NCBI GenBank assembly: GCA_964408025.1
Contig: CAYOXX010000001.1
Location: 62,001 to 126,000 of the forward strand
DNA length: 64,000 bases
From: CAYOXX01 sp964408025
GTDB lineage: Bacteria > Acidobacteriota > DATKUA01
Reading direction: 5' to 3'
In this document: positions 52,128 to 61,293 of the stretch, piece by piece
Numbering within the stretch: the first letter of the stretch is position 1
Layout: every line of letters starts with the position of its first letter
Notes under the pieces: model-generated
The model's database searches: none
What the model saw: only the letters and a program-made list of their open reading frames with translations
What the model was told of the DNA's origin: nothing
Position numbers and translations under genes: made by a program

Positions 52128-54008
52128 TCACGAGCTGGCCCGCAGCGAGCGCAGGGTCTCTATATCTACCTCTTCAGCGAACTGGAGGCCATAGAGCTTG
52201 GAGTAGATCCCGTCCAGCCCCATCAGCTCATCGTGCACGCCGCGCTCGACGATCCTGCCCTCGTCCATTACCAGCAGGAGATCGGCGCGGCGGACGGTCG
52301 AGAGGCGGTGGGCGATGACGAAGGTGGTGCGGTTGGCCATCAGGTTCTCCAGGGCATTTTGCACCAGCCGCTCCGATTCGCTGTCCAGCGACGACGTCGC
52401 CTCGTCAAGGATCAGGATCGGCGGATTGCGTAACAGGGCCCTGGCGATCGCCAGCCGCTGCTGTTCGCCGCCCGAGAGCAGCACTCCCTTCTCGCCGATA
52501 ACCGATTCGTACCCACGCGGCAGCTTCATGATGAAGTCGTGAGCGTAGGCCGCCTTTGCCGACTCCACGATCCGCTCCGGATCGGTCGAGCCCTCGTCGC
52601 CGTAGGCGATGTTGTTCCTTACCGTGTCGTTGAAGAGGATAGTCTCCTGGGTGACTATACCGATCTGCCCGCGCAGGCTGGCCAGCGTGAAGCCGCGGAT
52701 ATCGGCGCCGTCGACGAGTATCGAGCCGTCGCTGAAGTCGTCGAACCTGGGCAGCAGGTTAACCAGCGTGGTCTTCCCCGCCCCGCTGATTCCGACGATG
52801 GCGCAGACGGTGCCCTTCGGCACCCTGAAGGAGATGTCGTGGAGGATGCGGCGCTCCGAATAACTGAAGCCGACGTCGCGGAACTCTATCGATTCCCGAA
52901 ACGCCGGCATCGGCACCGCCCCGGGGCTCTCCAGCACCTCCTCCTTGATCTCAAGCACCTCGTGTACCCTCTCGATGGCTGCGAAAGCTTGCTGGAGGTT
53001 GTTGTTGACGCGGCTGAGCTTCTTGATCGGGTTGTACATGCCGTAGAGGGCCGCCAGGATCACCGCGAAGTCGCCGACCGTCATGGCGCCGCTGGCGATC
53101 TGCCGGTAGCCCCAGTTGATCAAGAAGGCCACTGCGATGGCGCCGATCATCTCCATAACCGGCGAGGTCAGTGCGAAGTACCTCATCGCCTTGAGGTTAA
53201 CCCGGAGCAGTTTGGTGTTCTCCTCCCGGAAGCGGCGCTTCTCGTGCTCCTCGGTGCTGAAAGCCTTCACTATCCTGATGCCGGTGAAGGTCTCGTGCAG
53301 CCTGTTGCTAAGCACCTCCATCTTCTCCTGGCCCCGTCGGCTTGTGTGGCGCAGGCGCCTGCCGAATTGGATGATCGGATATAGGATAACGGGCGCGATC
53401 ACTAGCGCGCCGGCCGCGAAGGCCCAGTTGAGGTAAAGGACCAGTAGGGCGAGACCTAGGATCGTCAGCGCCTCGCGTATCAGGTCGGCGAGGTTTGTGG
53501 ATACGGCGAACTGTATCCGCTCGACGTCGTTGGTGATGCGGCTGATCAGGCTGCCGGTGGCGCGGCTGCGGAAGAAACTTATCGGCTTGGCGATCGTGCT
53601 GTCGTAGAGCCGACCGCGGATGTCCCTGACGACGCCCTGTCCCACCGAGGACATCAGGTAGTTGCCGAAGTATGAAAAGAGACCCTTTAAGAAGAAAATC
53701 ATCACCAGCAGAATCGGAACGAGAATCTGCACCTGAACCAGCTGCGGTGGCAGTATCTCGTTTAGCCTGAAGGCCTTGATGGCCAGTGTCAGCGCGTCTT
53801 CTTTTTGCGTTGTGCTCGGGCTTGGCTGCGCGGGTGCGGAGGCTGAGGCGTTGAAGTTCGTGTTGCTCCAGACCTGGTCGAAGATGGGACGTACGAGCGA
53901 GGTGAAGGCGACGATGCAGGCGGTGACGATCGCCAGGCAGAATATGGCCACGAAAAACCGACCCCAATAGGGCCTCACCATCGCCAGAAGTCTTGACAGG
54001 TTCCTCAT
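52128..54008 (-). CDS. MsbA-like ABC exporter (fused permease/ATPase)
   Basis: 626 residues: six TM segments in the first 330, then an ATPase with Walker A GISGAGKTTLVNLLPRF, signature LSGGEQQRLAIARALL, Walker B ILILDEATSSLD and the IAHRLSTV switch. A Ser/Ala/Pro-rich periplasmic loop lies between TM1 and TM2. The four-base overlap with lpxB supports a role in lipid A-core flipping. Confidence 0.9.
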   Translation of the reverse strand: MRNLSRLLAMVRPYWGRFFVAIFCLAIVTACIVAFTSLVRPIFDQVWSNTNFNASASAPAQPSPSTTQKEDALTLAIKAFRLNEILPPQLVQVQILVPILLVMIFFLKGLFSYFGNYLMSSVGQGVVRDIRGRLYDSTIAKPISFFRSRATGSLISRITNDVERIQFAVSTNLADLIREALTILGLALLVLYLNWAFAAGALVIAPVILYPIIQFGRRLRHTSRRGQEKMEVLSNRLHETFTGIRIVKAFSTEEHEKRRFREENTKLLRVNLKAMRYFALTSPVMEMIGAIAVAFLINWGYRQIASGAMTVGDFAVILAALYGMYNPIKKLSRVNNNLQQAFAAIERVHEVLEIKEEVLESPGAVPMPAFRESIEFRDVGFSYSERRILHDISFRVPKGTVCAIVGISGAGKTTLVNLLPRFDDFSDGSILVDGADIRGFTLASLRGQIGIVTQETILFNDTVRNNIAYGDEGSTDPERIVESAKAAYAHDFIMKLPRGYESVIGEKGVLLSGGEQQRLAIARALLRNPPILILDEATSSLDSESERLVQNALENLMANRTTFVIAHRLSTVRRADLLLVMDEGRIVERGVHDELMGLDGIYSKLYGLQFAEEVDIETLRSLRASS

Positions 54009-55153
54009 CCGCGCTCCAGAAATGCGGCCAGTTGCCGGGCGGCCCGCTCGATCGCTCCGGGCTCGCCGAGCGAGGAGGCTACCTTCCTTAATCGCGCCCG
54101 GATTCTACCATATCTGCTTGAATCCTCAATGATTTTAGCCGCCTCTTCGGCGATCAGTTCCGGCCTGCAGCGGCGCTGCAGTAGTTCGGGAAGCAGCTCC
54201 TCGCCGGCGATTATGTTCGGCAGCGAGACATGGGGGACCTTCAGCAGCAGCCTGGCCGCGAGGGCTGTGAGCGGGGAGGTTCTGTAGACGACCACGGAGG
54301 GCACGCCGAGCAAGGCGGCCTCGAGGGCGGCCGTGCCGGAGGCAATCAGTAATAGATCGCAGGCGGCCATGGCGCAATAGCGATCCTCCCTGACCACCGG
54401 TAACGCAGCCTCGCCGACTCGCTCCAGGACCATGTCGGCTACCGGGGGGGCGGCGACGATCAGCCGCTGGCCGTACCCCCGGGCTCCCAGCGCCTCACCG
54501 GCTCTGAGCAGCGGCTCCAGCAGCAGGCGGATCTCCGACGGCCTGCTCCCGGGCATCAAACCGATCACACGTCGCTCGGGGTCGAAACCGAGGCCGCGGC
54601 AAACCTCTTCCCGCGTCTTCTTCGCCTTAACTTCGTCGACGAGAGGGTGCCCCGTGTGGACTGCGTTCACGCCGTGACGCCGATAAAGATCCTCCTCGAA
54701 CTCGAACAGTGTAAGCATGAGGTCGACGTAATCGCGCACCCAGCGGATCCTGCCGGGGCGGCTGGCCCAAACCTGGGGGCTTACGTAATAGGCTACCCTG
54801 GCCCCCGCCCCCGCCCCCAGCCGCTTCAGCGAGCGCGCCAGGCGAAGGTTGAAGCCGCCGAAGTCGACCAGCAGCGCCGCGTCGGGGCGATGCCGGTTCC
54901 ACAAGCCCAGGAGTTCCCTCCTGATGCGGCTGAACCTGCGGATCCCGGTCAGTGCCTCGGTGAGGCCGAAGACGGCGGTGTCGGATATGTCTACGGCGAT
55001 CTCGGCGCCGGCGGCGCGTAGACTATCGCCCCCCATGCCGAAAACCCGCAGGCGGGGGAGCAGGCGCCGCAGGGCGCCGACCAGCTCGGCTGCGCGCGCG
55101 TCTCCCGACGGCTCGCCGGCCGAGACGAGGATCACGGGCGCTTGTGGCTCCAC
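54005..55153 (-). CDS. lpxB: Lipid-A-disaccharide synthase
   Basis: 382 residues with VSAGEPSGDARAAELVGALR, a VYYVSPQVWA-like stretch (YYVSPQVWASRPGRI), LMPGSRPSEI and ASGTAALEAALLGVPSVVVYR. It joins UDP-diacylglucosamine and lipid X, evidence for an LPS-bearing outer membrane. The start is GTG 55153, six bases after GGGAGGT. A TATACT box lies at 55173-55178 on the minus strand. Confidence 0.95.
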   Translation of the reverse strand: MEPQAPVILVSAGEPSGDARAAELVGALRRLLPRLRVFGMGGDSLRAAGAEIAVDISDTAVFGLTEALTGIRRFSRIRRELLGLWNRHRPDAALLVDFGGFNLRLARSLKRLGAGAGARVAYYVSPQVWASRPGRIRWVRDYVDLMLTLFEFEEDLYRRHGVNAVHTGHPLVDEVKAKKTREEVCRGLGFDPERRVIGLMPGSRPSEIRLLLEPLLRAGEALGARGYGQRLIVAAPPVADMVLERVGEAALPVVREDRYCAMAACDLLLIASGTAALEAALLGVPSVVVYRTSPLTALAARLLLKVPHVSLPNIIAGEELLPELLQRRCRPELIAEEAAKIIEDSSRYGRIRARLRKVASSLGEPGAIERAARQLAAFLERG

Positions 55154-55208
55154 CTGACGACCTCCCGCAGCGAGTATAACCGCGGCGCGGCGCCGCCGCC
55201 ACGGTCGT

Positions 55209-55237
55209 TTGACAGCGGCGACGGCCGCGGATATTAT
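55209..55237 (+). promoter_or_regulatory. Strong sigma70-type promoter of the trans-sulfuration gene
   Basis: TTGACA (55209-55214), a 17-bp spacer and TATTAT (55232-55237). Transcription should begin near 55244, only about two bases before the hairpin described next. Confidence 0.7.
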
Positions 55238-55245
55238 TCCACCGT

Positions 55246-55307
55246 CCCTGGGTAGGGGTAAGGCCGAGGAGAGCTTGGGCAGAACGCAGCCTTATCTCTA
55301 ACCAGGG
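55246..55307 (+). promoter_or_regulatory. Long 5'-UTR hairpin that covers the ribosome-binding site
   Basis: 55246-55264 can pair with 55289-55307 over 19 positions with a single mismatch (G55252/A55301) and two G-T pairs, leaving a 24-nt loop. The 3' arm contains most of AGGGGA (55304-55309), the only good Shine-Dalgarno sequence, eight bases before the ATG. It could act as a translational switch. I do not recognise it as a known riboswitch class. Confidence 0.6.
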
Positions 55308-55317
55308 GACCGGGAAA

Positions 55318-56463
55318 ATGGGCTTTTCAACCGAAACGATTCACGGCAGCAGGGAGCCGGAGGATCGCACCGGCGCGCTTGTCTCCCCCATCCACCTCTC
55401 AACAACCTTCGCGCGTCCGAGCGTGGACGTCAGCGGCGGCTACACCTACGCCCGAGACAACAACCCGACGCGCGAGAGGCTGGAGAACCTCATCGCCCGT
55501 CTGGAAAGGGCCAGTCACGGGATCGCCTTTTCATCGGGGATGGCTGCCATCACCGCCGTCTTCTCACTCTTCCGAAGTGGCGAACACTTCCTGGTAACCG
55601 ACAACGTCTACAGCGGCACCTTCCTGGCCCTGAAGCGGATCTGCGAGCACACGGGCGTCGTCGTTAGCTACATCGACAGCTCGAACCTGGTCGCCCTGCG
55701 GCAGGCGATTACCGACCGCACGAGGCTGATCTTCATAGAGACGCCGACCAATCCCCTGCTGAGGATCTCCGATATCGGAAGCATCGCCGAAGCCAAGCGC
55801 GAGCACGACATCCTCTTTTGCGTCGACAACTCGATAATGACCCCCTACCTGCAGCAACCCCTGGAGCTGGGTGCCGACCTGGTGCTGCACAGCACCTCGA
55901 AATACTTCTGCGGCCACAACGACAGCATGGGGGGCGTGGTCGCCACCAGCAACGACCGGGCAGCCGCAGAACTGCGGAGGATTCAGAACGTCCACGGTGC
56001 GGTCCTCAATCCGTTCGACTGCTGGCTGCTGATGCGGGGGATAAAGACTCTGGCCCTGCGCATGGACCGCCACAGCGCCAACGGCCGACTGGTTGCCGAG
56101 TACCTGAGCAACCACAAGCACGTGGACAGGGTGTTCTACCCCGGGCTGACTTCGCACCCGTGCCACGAGCTGGCCAGGCGGCAGTGCCGTGGTTTCGGCG
56201 GCGTAGTTTCCTTCAACCTGGTGGACCCGGAGATGAGCGTCGGGTTTCTCAATAATCTACGGCTTTTCGTGCTCGCCGAGGGTGTCGGCGGCGTCGAGTC
56301 GGTAGCCTGCCACCCCTACTCTATGACCTTCGGTCGCCTCGCCGACGAGGAGAAGGAGCGCCTGGGCATCTCCCCGCAGCTGCTGCGGCTCTCGGCGGGA
56401 GCGGAAGATATCGAGGACCTGATCGAGGACATCGACACGGCCTTCTCGAAGGCCGGCGGCTAG
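55318..56463 (+). CDS. Trans-sulfuration PLP enzyme (cystathionine gamma-synthase/lyase family)
   Basis: 381 residues with the family pattern: TETIHGSREPEDRTGALVSP, PIHLSTTF, YTYARDNNPTRERLE, FSSGMAAITA, FIETPTNPLL, CVDNSIMTPYLQQPLELGAD and the PLP-lysine stretch HSTSKYFCGHND. It makes or cleaves cystathionine-type thioethers in Met/Cys metabolism. Sequence alone does not separate synthase, gamma-lyase and beta-lyase. It stands alone on the plus strand, divergent from lpxB and convergent with cutA (20-bp gap). Confidence 0.92.
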   Translation: MGFSTETIHGSREPEDRTGALVSPIHLSTTFARPSVDVSGGYTYARDNNPTRERLENLIARLERASHGIAFSSGMAAITAVFSLFRSGEHFLVTDNVYSGTFLALKRICEHTGVVVSYIDSSNLVALRQAITDRTRLIFIETPTNPLLRISDIGSIAEAKREHDILFCVDNSIMTPYLQQPLELGADLVLHSTSKYFCGHNDSMGGVVATSNDRAAAELRRIQNVHGAVLNPFDCWLLMRGIKTLALRMDRHSANGRLVAEYLSNHKHVDRVFYPGLTSHPCHELARRQCRGFGGVVSFNLVDPEMSVGFLNNLRLFVLAEGVGGVESVACHPYSMTFGRLADEEKERLGISPQLLRLSAGAEDIEDLIEDIDTAFSKAGG

Positions 56464-56483
56464 GCGGACATCTTCCGTCAGGC

Positions 56484-56810
56484 TCAGCCGTCGAGGCAGG
56501 AATCGATCCAGTTCAGGTAGCTCTCGGATCCTTCGTCCATCGTCAGGGCGATGGCCTCGGGGCAGTCGTAGCCGCTGATATCCTCAATGATTTCGGCCAC
56601 CGTTCCGAATCGGTCCGACCTGGTTTTGATGAGCAGAAGGATCTCGACCTCGTCGCGGACCTCCCCCCGCCAGCGGTAAACTGAGCGGACTCCACCGAGC
56701 AGGTTCACGCAAGCGGCCGCGCGCCGCGCGACAAGCTCGCGCGCCAGCTCGAGCGCTTTCTCCTCCGAATCTACGGTGGAGAGGACCACGATCCTTCTGT
56801 TCTCGCCCAT
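56484..56810 (-). CDS. cutA: CutA1 divalent-cation tolerance protein
   Basis: 108 residues, usual size, with VVLSTVDSEEKALELAREL, RAAACVNLLGGVRSVYRW and EILLLIKTRSDRF. CutA forms a stable trimer whose exact role is unclear; a link to copper tolerance has been reported in E. coli. It is the last gene of the STAS-MBL-ribF-cutA run. Confidence 0.93.
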   Translation of the reverse strand: MGENRRIVVLSTVDSEEKALELARELVARRAAACVNLLGGVRSVYRWRGEVRDEVEILLLIKTRSDRFGTVAEIIEDISGYDCPEAIALTMDEGSESYLNWIDSCLDG

Positions 56811-56843
56811 CGAACTCCCCAGGGATGCCGCGTTGCGCCGGCG

Positions 56844-57821
56844 TCAGCGCTCGGCGCCCGGCCAGTTGAGTGTCTTGACGGTGGGTTCGTCCTTGCGCCT
56901 CTTGAAGTAAGCCATCACCTCTGCTATGTCCCTGTCGATCTGCGCCTGCAGGTGCGCGGGCGTAGGAAATTTTTTGTCGTCGCGAATTTTCTTAAAGAAC
57001 TCCAGCGATATGACGCGGCCGTAGAGCGAGCCGGAGTAGCCGAGCAGATGAGCCTCGATAACCAGTTTTTCGCCTTCGAAGGTTGGGCGCGTGCCGATGT
57101 AGGTAGCTGTGGGAAAGCGGTCGTCGCCGATCTTCGCCGCGCCGACATATATCCCATTAATCGGTATCAATTCGTTCTCGGGCCTGATGTTGCTCGTGGG
57201 GCAGCTCAGCAGGTCGGTCCCCCGTTGGGTGTCGGCGTATACGACGCCCGAGATTGCGTACGGCCTGCCCAGCATCCGCATCGCCAGCTCCATCTCACCG
57301 TTCAGTACCGCTCGTCTGATGAATGAGCTGGAGACGAGCGAGTGCCGGAAATGGACGTTTTCGACGACGTTTAGCTTGAAGCCGTGTTCGCCGGCCGCAC
57401 GCTCCAGGAGCGCTACGTTGCCGGCCGCGCCGCGACCAAACGTGAATTTGGCGCTGACGAAGAGCTCGGCGATGCCGAGTTGCTCGACCAGCAGCTTGAC
57501 CACGAAATCGTCGGCATCCATCGAGGCGAAGCGCTCGTCGAAACGCTGGATTATAACAGCCTCAGGTCCCAGCGACTCGATCAGCTCCAGGCGCTGCTCC
57601 AGCGTAGTGATCATCGGCTCGTGAGAATCCGGGTCGAAGAAAACGCGCGAGTGAGGATCGAAGGTCATCACGACGGAAGTGCCCTCGATCTTGCGCGCCC
57701 GTTCCACGACCAAGCCGATGACATGGCCGTGGCCGATATGCACGCCGTCGAAGTTACCTACGGTCAGGACGGGGCGCGCCAAGCGCACATCGATCTCGCC
57801 GATGCCGTTGATAACTTTCAT
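56844..57821 (-). CDS. ribF: Bifunctional riboflavin kinase/FMN adenylyltransferase
   Basis: 325 residues. The adenylyltransferase half has GNFDGVHIGHGHVI and FGRGAAGNVALLE. The kinase half has PTSNIRPENELIPINGIYVG and HLLGYSGSLYGRVISLEFF. It makes FMN and FAD, cofactors heavily used by the Hdr/Nuo operon. It overlaps the upstream MBL gene by four bases. Confidence 0.95.
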   Translation of the reverse strand: MKVINGIGEIDVRLARPVLTVGNFDGVHIGHGHVIGLVVERARKIEGTSVVMTFDPHSRVFFDPDSHEPMITTLEQRLELIESLGPEAVIIQRFDERFASMDADDFVVKLLVEQLGIAELFVSAKFTFGRGAAGNVALLERAAGEHGFKLNVVENVHFRHSLVSSSFIRRAVLNGEMELAMRMLGRPYAISGVVYADTQRGTDLLSCPTSNIRPENELIPINGIYVGAAKIGDDRFPTATYIGTRPTFEGEKLVIEAHLLGYSGSLYGRVISLEFFKKIRDDKKFPTPAHLQAQIDRDIAEVMAYFKRRKDEPTVKTLNWPGAER

Positions 57822-58606
57822 AGCTCTACCGTCATGCCGTCGAAAGCCGGCTCCACGCGCTCGGGCAGCTCCTCCAGCAGTCTCGAGTAGTCCAGGTCGT
57901 GAGACATGTGGGTCAGCAGCACCCGGCGCGCCCCCACCCTGAGCGCGAAATCGAGCGTCTGCTCGAGAGAGAAGTGCTTGACGTGTGGCTTATACCGCAG
58001 GGCGCCGATGATGAGCAATTCCAGATCTCTCAGGCGCTCTTCGGAGGCGGGCGGTATTTCGCTGACGTCGGTGACGTAGGCGGCGGCGATGACCGGCTTG
58101 TCGCCGGGCGTGGCTGGACCGAAGCGGTAGGCGAGCACCGTCATCTTATGATGGAGCACCTCGACCGGCTCGACCCAGAGTCCGCACAACTCGAAGCGGC
58201 CGTCGACCGGCACCGCCCGCAGCCTCGGCACGTCGCTCTCCCACATCGGGTTGCTGAACATGTAGCCAAACATCCTGCGAAGCACTTCCAGCGTCTTCGT
58301 CGAGGCGTGGACTGGCACCTGCCTCCTCTGGCGATCCACGACGATGCGCATGTCGTCCAGGCCGAGGCAGTGGTCGGCGTGGGCGTGGGTGAACAGGATC
58401 GAGTCTACCTGACCGAGGCCGTTTTCAAGCGCCTGGAGGCGGAAATCGGTCGCCGCGTCGATGAGGATGTTGCTTCCGGCGTGCCGAATCCAGAGCGACG
58501 GCCGCAGGCGCCGGTTCCTGGGGTCGCTCGAGGTGCATACGTTGCACCCGCAGCCGATCATAGGTACACCGAGCGAGCCGCCGGTTCCCAGGAAGGTGAT
58601 TTTCAA
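57818..58606 (-). CDS. Metallo-beta-lactamase-fold hydrolase (PhnP-like)
   Basis: 262 residues. FLGTGGSLGVPMIGCGCNVC at the N-terminus is typical of PhnP-like phosphodiesterases, followed by metal motif THAHADHCLGLDD, AYVTDVSEIP and LLTHMSHDLDY. It is probably a cyclic phosphodiesterase or related hydrolase. No phn genes are nearby, so a phosphonate role is not supported. It overlaps both neighbours by four bases. Confidence 0.9.
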   Translation of the reverse strand: MKITFLGTGGSLGVPMIGCGCNVCTSSDPRNRRLRPSLWIRHAGSNILIDAATDFRLQALENGLGQVDSILFTHAHADHCLGLDDMRIVVDRQRRQVPVHASTKTLEVLRRMFGYMFSNPMWESDVPRLRAVPVDGRFELCGLWVEPVEVLHHKMTVLAYRFGPATPGDKPVIAAAYVTDVSEIPPASEERLRDLELLIIGALRYKPHVKHFSLEQTLDFALRVGARRVLLTHMSHDLDYSRLLEELPERVEPAFDGMTVEL

Positions 58607-58992
58607 TCTTCATACCTTTTCTTACGGCGGTCGGAAGCCCGGCGCTGGAAGGCCAGGCGGCGCAGCGCTATCTTCGCCCTCTCGACGCTCTCACAGACGG
58701 GAACCATCTTCCCGAGGCTTGCAGATGTCAGCAGCGAGTGCAACTCCCTCTCCGGCCCGATGATGGCCATCAGAGCGCCCACGTCGTCGAGGTGGTTCTT
58801 GCCGGCGAAGAGTAGGCCTAAACCCGAAGTCGAGAGCTTCTCTACGCCGGTGAGATCGACGATCATGTAGGGGCAAGCCCGCTCGACGACCATCTCGATA
58901 TAGTGCTTGAGCGTCGCCGGCGTCAGGCGCTCCAGGTCTCCCACAATAGCCAGGAGGCCGAACTCGCCGTCTTTTGTGAAGCCGATTTTCAT
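58603..58992 (-). CDS. STAS-domain anti-sigma-factor antagonist-like protein
   Basis: About 129 residues from ATG 58992 (TTG 59007 also in frame). The core is MIVDLTGVEKLSTSGLGLLF, in which the Ser before GLG corresponds to the phosphorylated Ser of SpoIIAA. The C-terminus is strongly basic (RRASDRRKKR). Its partner could be an RsbW-like kinase, for example the one at 5435-5887, but nothing here proves it. It is the first gene of a four-gene run. Confidence 0.83.
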   Translation of the reverse strand: MKIGFTKDGEFGLLAIVGDLERLTPATLKHYIEMVVERACPYMIVDLTGVEKLSTSGLGLLFAGKNHLDDVGALMAIIGPERELHSLLTSASLGKMVPVCESVERAKIALRRLAFQRRASDRRKKRYED

Positions 58993-59059
58993 ATTTCCCG
59001 GGCGCAACCTCCACCCTCTGCCCTGGTTGGTCTCTAGGGGCGGTTATATCGAGGACAGG

Positions 59060-59089
59060 ATTATAGGAGCCCACACCGCTGCCGGGCAA
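59060..59089 (-). promoter_or_regulatory. Putative promoter of the STAS-MBL-ribF-cutA run
   Basis: On the minus strand TTGCCC (59084-59089), an 18-bp spacer and a perfect TATAAT (59060-59065), about 67 bp before the first ATG. Confidence 0.6.
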
Positions 59090-59107
59090 GCGTCGTGAAC
59101 CCGCGTC

Positions 59108-61207
59108 CTATCGAAACTGCTCCAGGGCCTGGCTCAGGTAGTACATATTCACAGGTCCCCAGGGGGCATAGACGGAACGCATGGTGCTGATCGCAGTCGG
59201 GCGGTAGATGCCGTAGGCGTGGTAGCCGCCGCCCTCGAACAGGCCCACGCTCGAATACCCGTACGGAGTCGGCACCTCGATAACCGGGTCGGTAAAGAAG
59301 CGCCTCCACTTGCAGGCGGCGGGATCGGAATTGAGCGTCAGGTTCGGCTGATCGGGTTCGGTGTCGTAAGGGTAGGTGCTGCTCTCGTTACCCATCTCGA
59401 CGTATTCGTCGTGCAAGTAGCCGATCGAGTGTCCGAACTCATGGAGCAGGACCAACCCATAGCGCAGTCTGGAGCTGGAGAGCAGCACCCTGCCGAAGTT
59501 GAAGTAAGTATTGCCGCGGCCGATGGCGTACGGGTCGTGGACGATGACCACAGTCTGGGTGACGAGAGGGATTACTGACGATGCGGCGCTCTGCACTGCA
59601 TTATCGTCGATACTCAGGATGAGATAATCGCCCGTTCCCTCGCAGTAAGACCCGAGTGCGTTGTCGCGCTCGATATTCATATCCGGGAAGCCTGGTCCCG
59701 CCTGCACCGAAACGGTTGGAACGGCGTAGACGTTTATGCGGCCGCGGTTGGAACGGAACGGCTCGGTGTTCAGCAGCGTCGCGGAGTTGAAGGCGGCGTC
59801 GAAGAGGAAGTGCTGCTGCTCGGCTAAATTGCAGATGGCGTCGTCGTTGAGATCATCAAACGGCTCCGGCTGGTCGAAGGTCCCGTTGTTATTGCGGTCG
59901 TGGTAGTTCTCACCGGCGTTGTAAACCCCGTTGCCGTTGGCGTCGAGGTAGGTGTCGCCGTCCCAGCGACCGTTACTATCGAGGTCGGTGAAGGTCTCGT
60001 TCGAGCTGGTGTAGCCGTCCCCAAGGATCACTATTACGAGCCGTCCCGCGTCGTCGCCGCTGCGCCACAGCGGCACACCGCCGCCCGAAACCGGCTGTCT
60101 GCCTATCGGATCGAGGTAGACGTGGTAAGGCCGCTTTCGCTTGATCTTAACGGCCTGCAGGCGCAGCAGCTCCTGTAGCTGCAGGTCCTCGGGAGGCGCG
60201 ACGGCGAGCGTCACAATATCGCCGTCCTCAACTTCCATTCCGAGACCCACGAAACCGTTCTCGTCGCTGATCAGCAGCCGCCGCAGCCCGCCGAGCGGGC
60301 TGAGGATGGCAACGTAGGCGTTTGCGATGGGTGACTTGTCGCCTCGGCGCATTATGCGAGCGATGAAGGGATAACCCCGGTCCAGCTTGATCCGCCGTCG
60401 CTCGCCGTCGGCTATATTTACCCTTGGCAGCACTCTCACCGGGTAACGGACTCCCGCGCCGGTCCTGGAGTCGACGTAGCTCGCGTAAATCGAGATGTCG
60501 TACTCACCCGGCGGCACGTCGAGCACGAACTTGTTCCGCCTGCCCCTGATCGCGGACGAGGCGATTTCCTCTCCGGTCCTGTAATCGTCGGCGTAGACAG
60601 TGCCGCTCAGGCCTAGCCCGCTCTCCAGGCGGTCACTTAAGAATCCGATATATCGTACCGTCGCCGTGGGGGAAGGTAACTCGAGGCCTGACGGTCGGCG
60701 GTCGCCGTACTGTTCCAGGTAATCGCGCATCCCCCACGTGTGTCGGGAGGCAATCGCTACCGTCGGAGAGGTATCGTGTCCCGGCACGAATTGCCCGTCA
60801 AGGATAGTCCCGCCGTCCTCGATCTCTATTTCGAGACCGCCGCCTTCGGCTGGGAAGGGAATGCGGACGATGAACGGCTCTCCGAGGGGCCGGCTGCCGC
60901 CTGTGAAGAGCCCATTAGGCGCGACATCGTCGACAAGCAGCCAGCGGGGCAGCACCAGGGGTCCCCTCGCGATCACCATCCCCCCAGCGTCCCTGACGAT
61001 AAAACGGTAGCCCCCGTCCAGACCGGTCGGCGCGGCACCTTCCGTGATGCGGTGGCCGAGCACCCGCAATTCGCCGCCGTCCCAGCGCAGTTCCAGTTCG
61101 AGGACGGCGGTTGCGGCGCCGACTTCCCGGGCCACAGCGGATACCGGCAGTGCGAGCACCCCAACAAGCGCCGCTATCAACCACGCGGTCCCAGGTAGGC
61201 TCTTCAT
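59108..61207 (-). CDS. Secreted M64-family metallopeptidase with calcium-loop insertion
   Basis: About 699 residues from ATG 61207, chosen for SD GGAGGT six bases upstream. A signal peptide (ALPVSAVA end) is followed by about 370 residues of beta-rich, carboxypeptidase-regulatory-like domains. The peptidase part starts at VIVILGDGYTSSNETF and has the zinc site HEFGHSIGYLHDEY, typical of M64 (IgA-peptidase family). Between these is an insertion with repeated Ca-binding loops (DLDSNGRWDGD, DANGNGVYN, DRNNNGTFD). A TATAGT box lies at 61277-61282 on the minus strand. Confidence 0.88.
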   Translation of the reverse strand: MKSLPGTAWLIAALVGVLALPVSAVAREVGAATAVLELELRWDGGELRVLGHRITEGAAPTGLDGGYRFIVRDAGGMVIARGPLVLPRWLLVDDVAPNGLFTGGSRPLGEPFIVRIPFPAEGGGLEIEIEDGGTILDGQFVPGHDTSPTVAIASRHTWGMRDYLEQYGDRRPSGLELPSPTATVRYIGFLSDRLESGLGLSGTVYADDYRTGEEIASSAIRGRRNKFVLDVPPGEYDISIYASYVDSRTGAGVRYPVRVLPRVNIADGERRRIKLDRGYPFIARIMRRGDKSPIANAYVAILSPLGGLRRLLISDENGFVGLGMEVEDGDIVTLAVAPPEDLQLQELLRLQAVKIKRKRPYHVYLDPIGRQPVSGGGVPLWRSGDDAGRLVIVILGDGYTSSNETFTDLDSNGRWDGDTYLDANGNGVYNAGENYHDRNNNGTFDQPEPFDDLNDDAICNLAEQQHFLFDAAFNSATLLNTEPFRSNRGRINVYAVPTVSVQAGPGFPDMNIERDNALGSYCEGTGDYLILSIDDNAVQSAASSVIPLVTQTVVIVHDPYAIGRGNTYFNFGRVLLSSSRLRYGLVLLHEFGHSIGYLHDEYVEMGNESSTYPYDTEPDQPNLTLNSDPAACKWRRFFTDPVIEVPTPYGYSSVGLFEGGGYHAYGIYRPTAISTMRSVYAPWGPVNMYYLSQALEQFR

Positions 61208-61293
61208 AGCAGACCTCCGTCGATGCATTCCCGGATACTAGCTTCGTCCCGCCCGCTAAGCGGTTATCCCGGTTACACTATACACACGGTCGA

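Noticed and set aside
55244..55317. Known SAM or SAH riboswitch
   Set aside because: The leader is a single long stem with a 24-nt loop and lacks the junctions or pseudoknot elements I associate with those classes; kept only as an unassigned structured leader.
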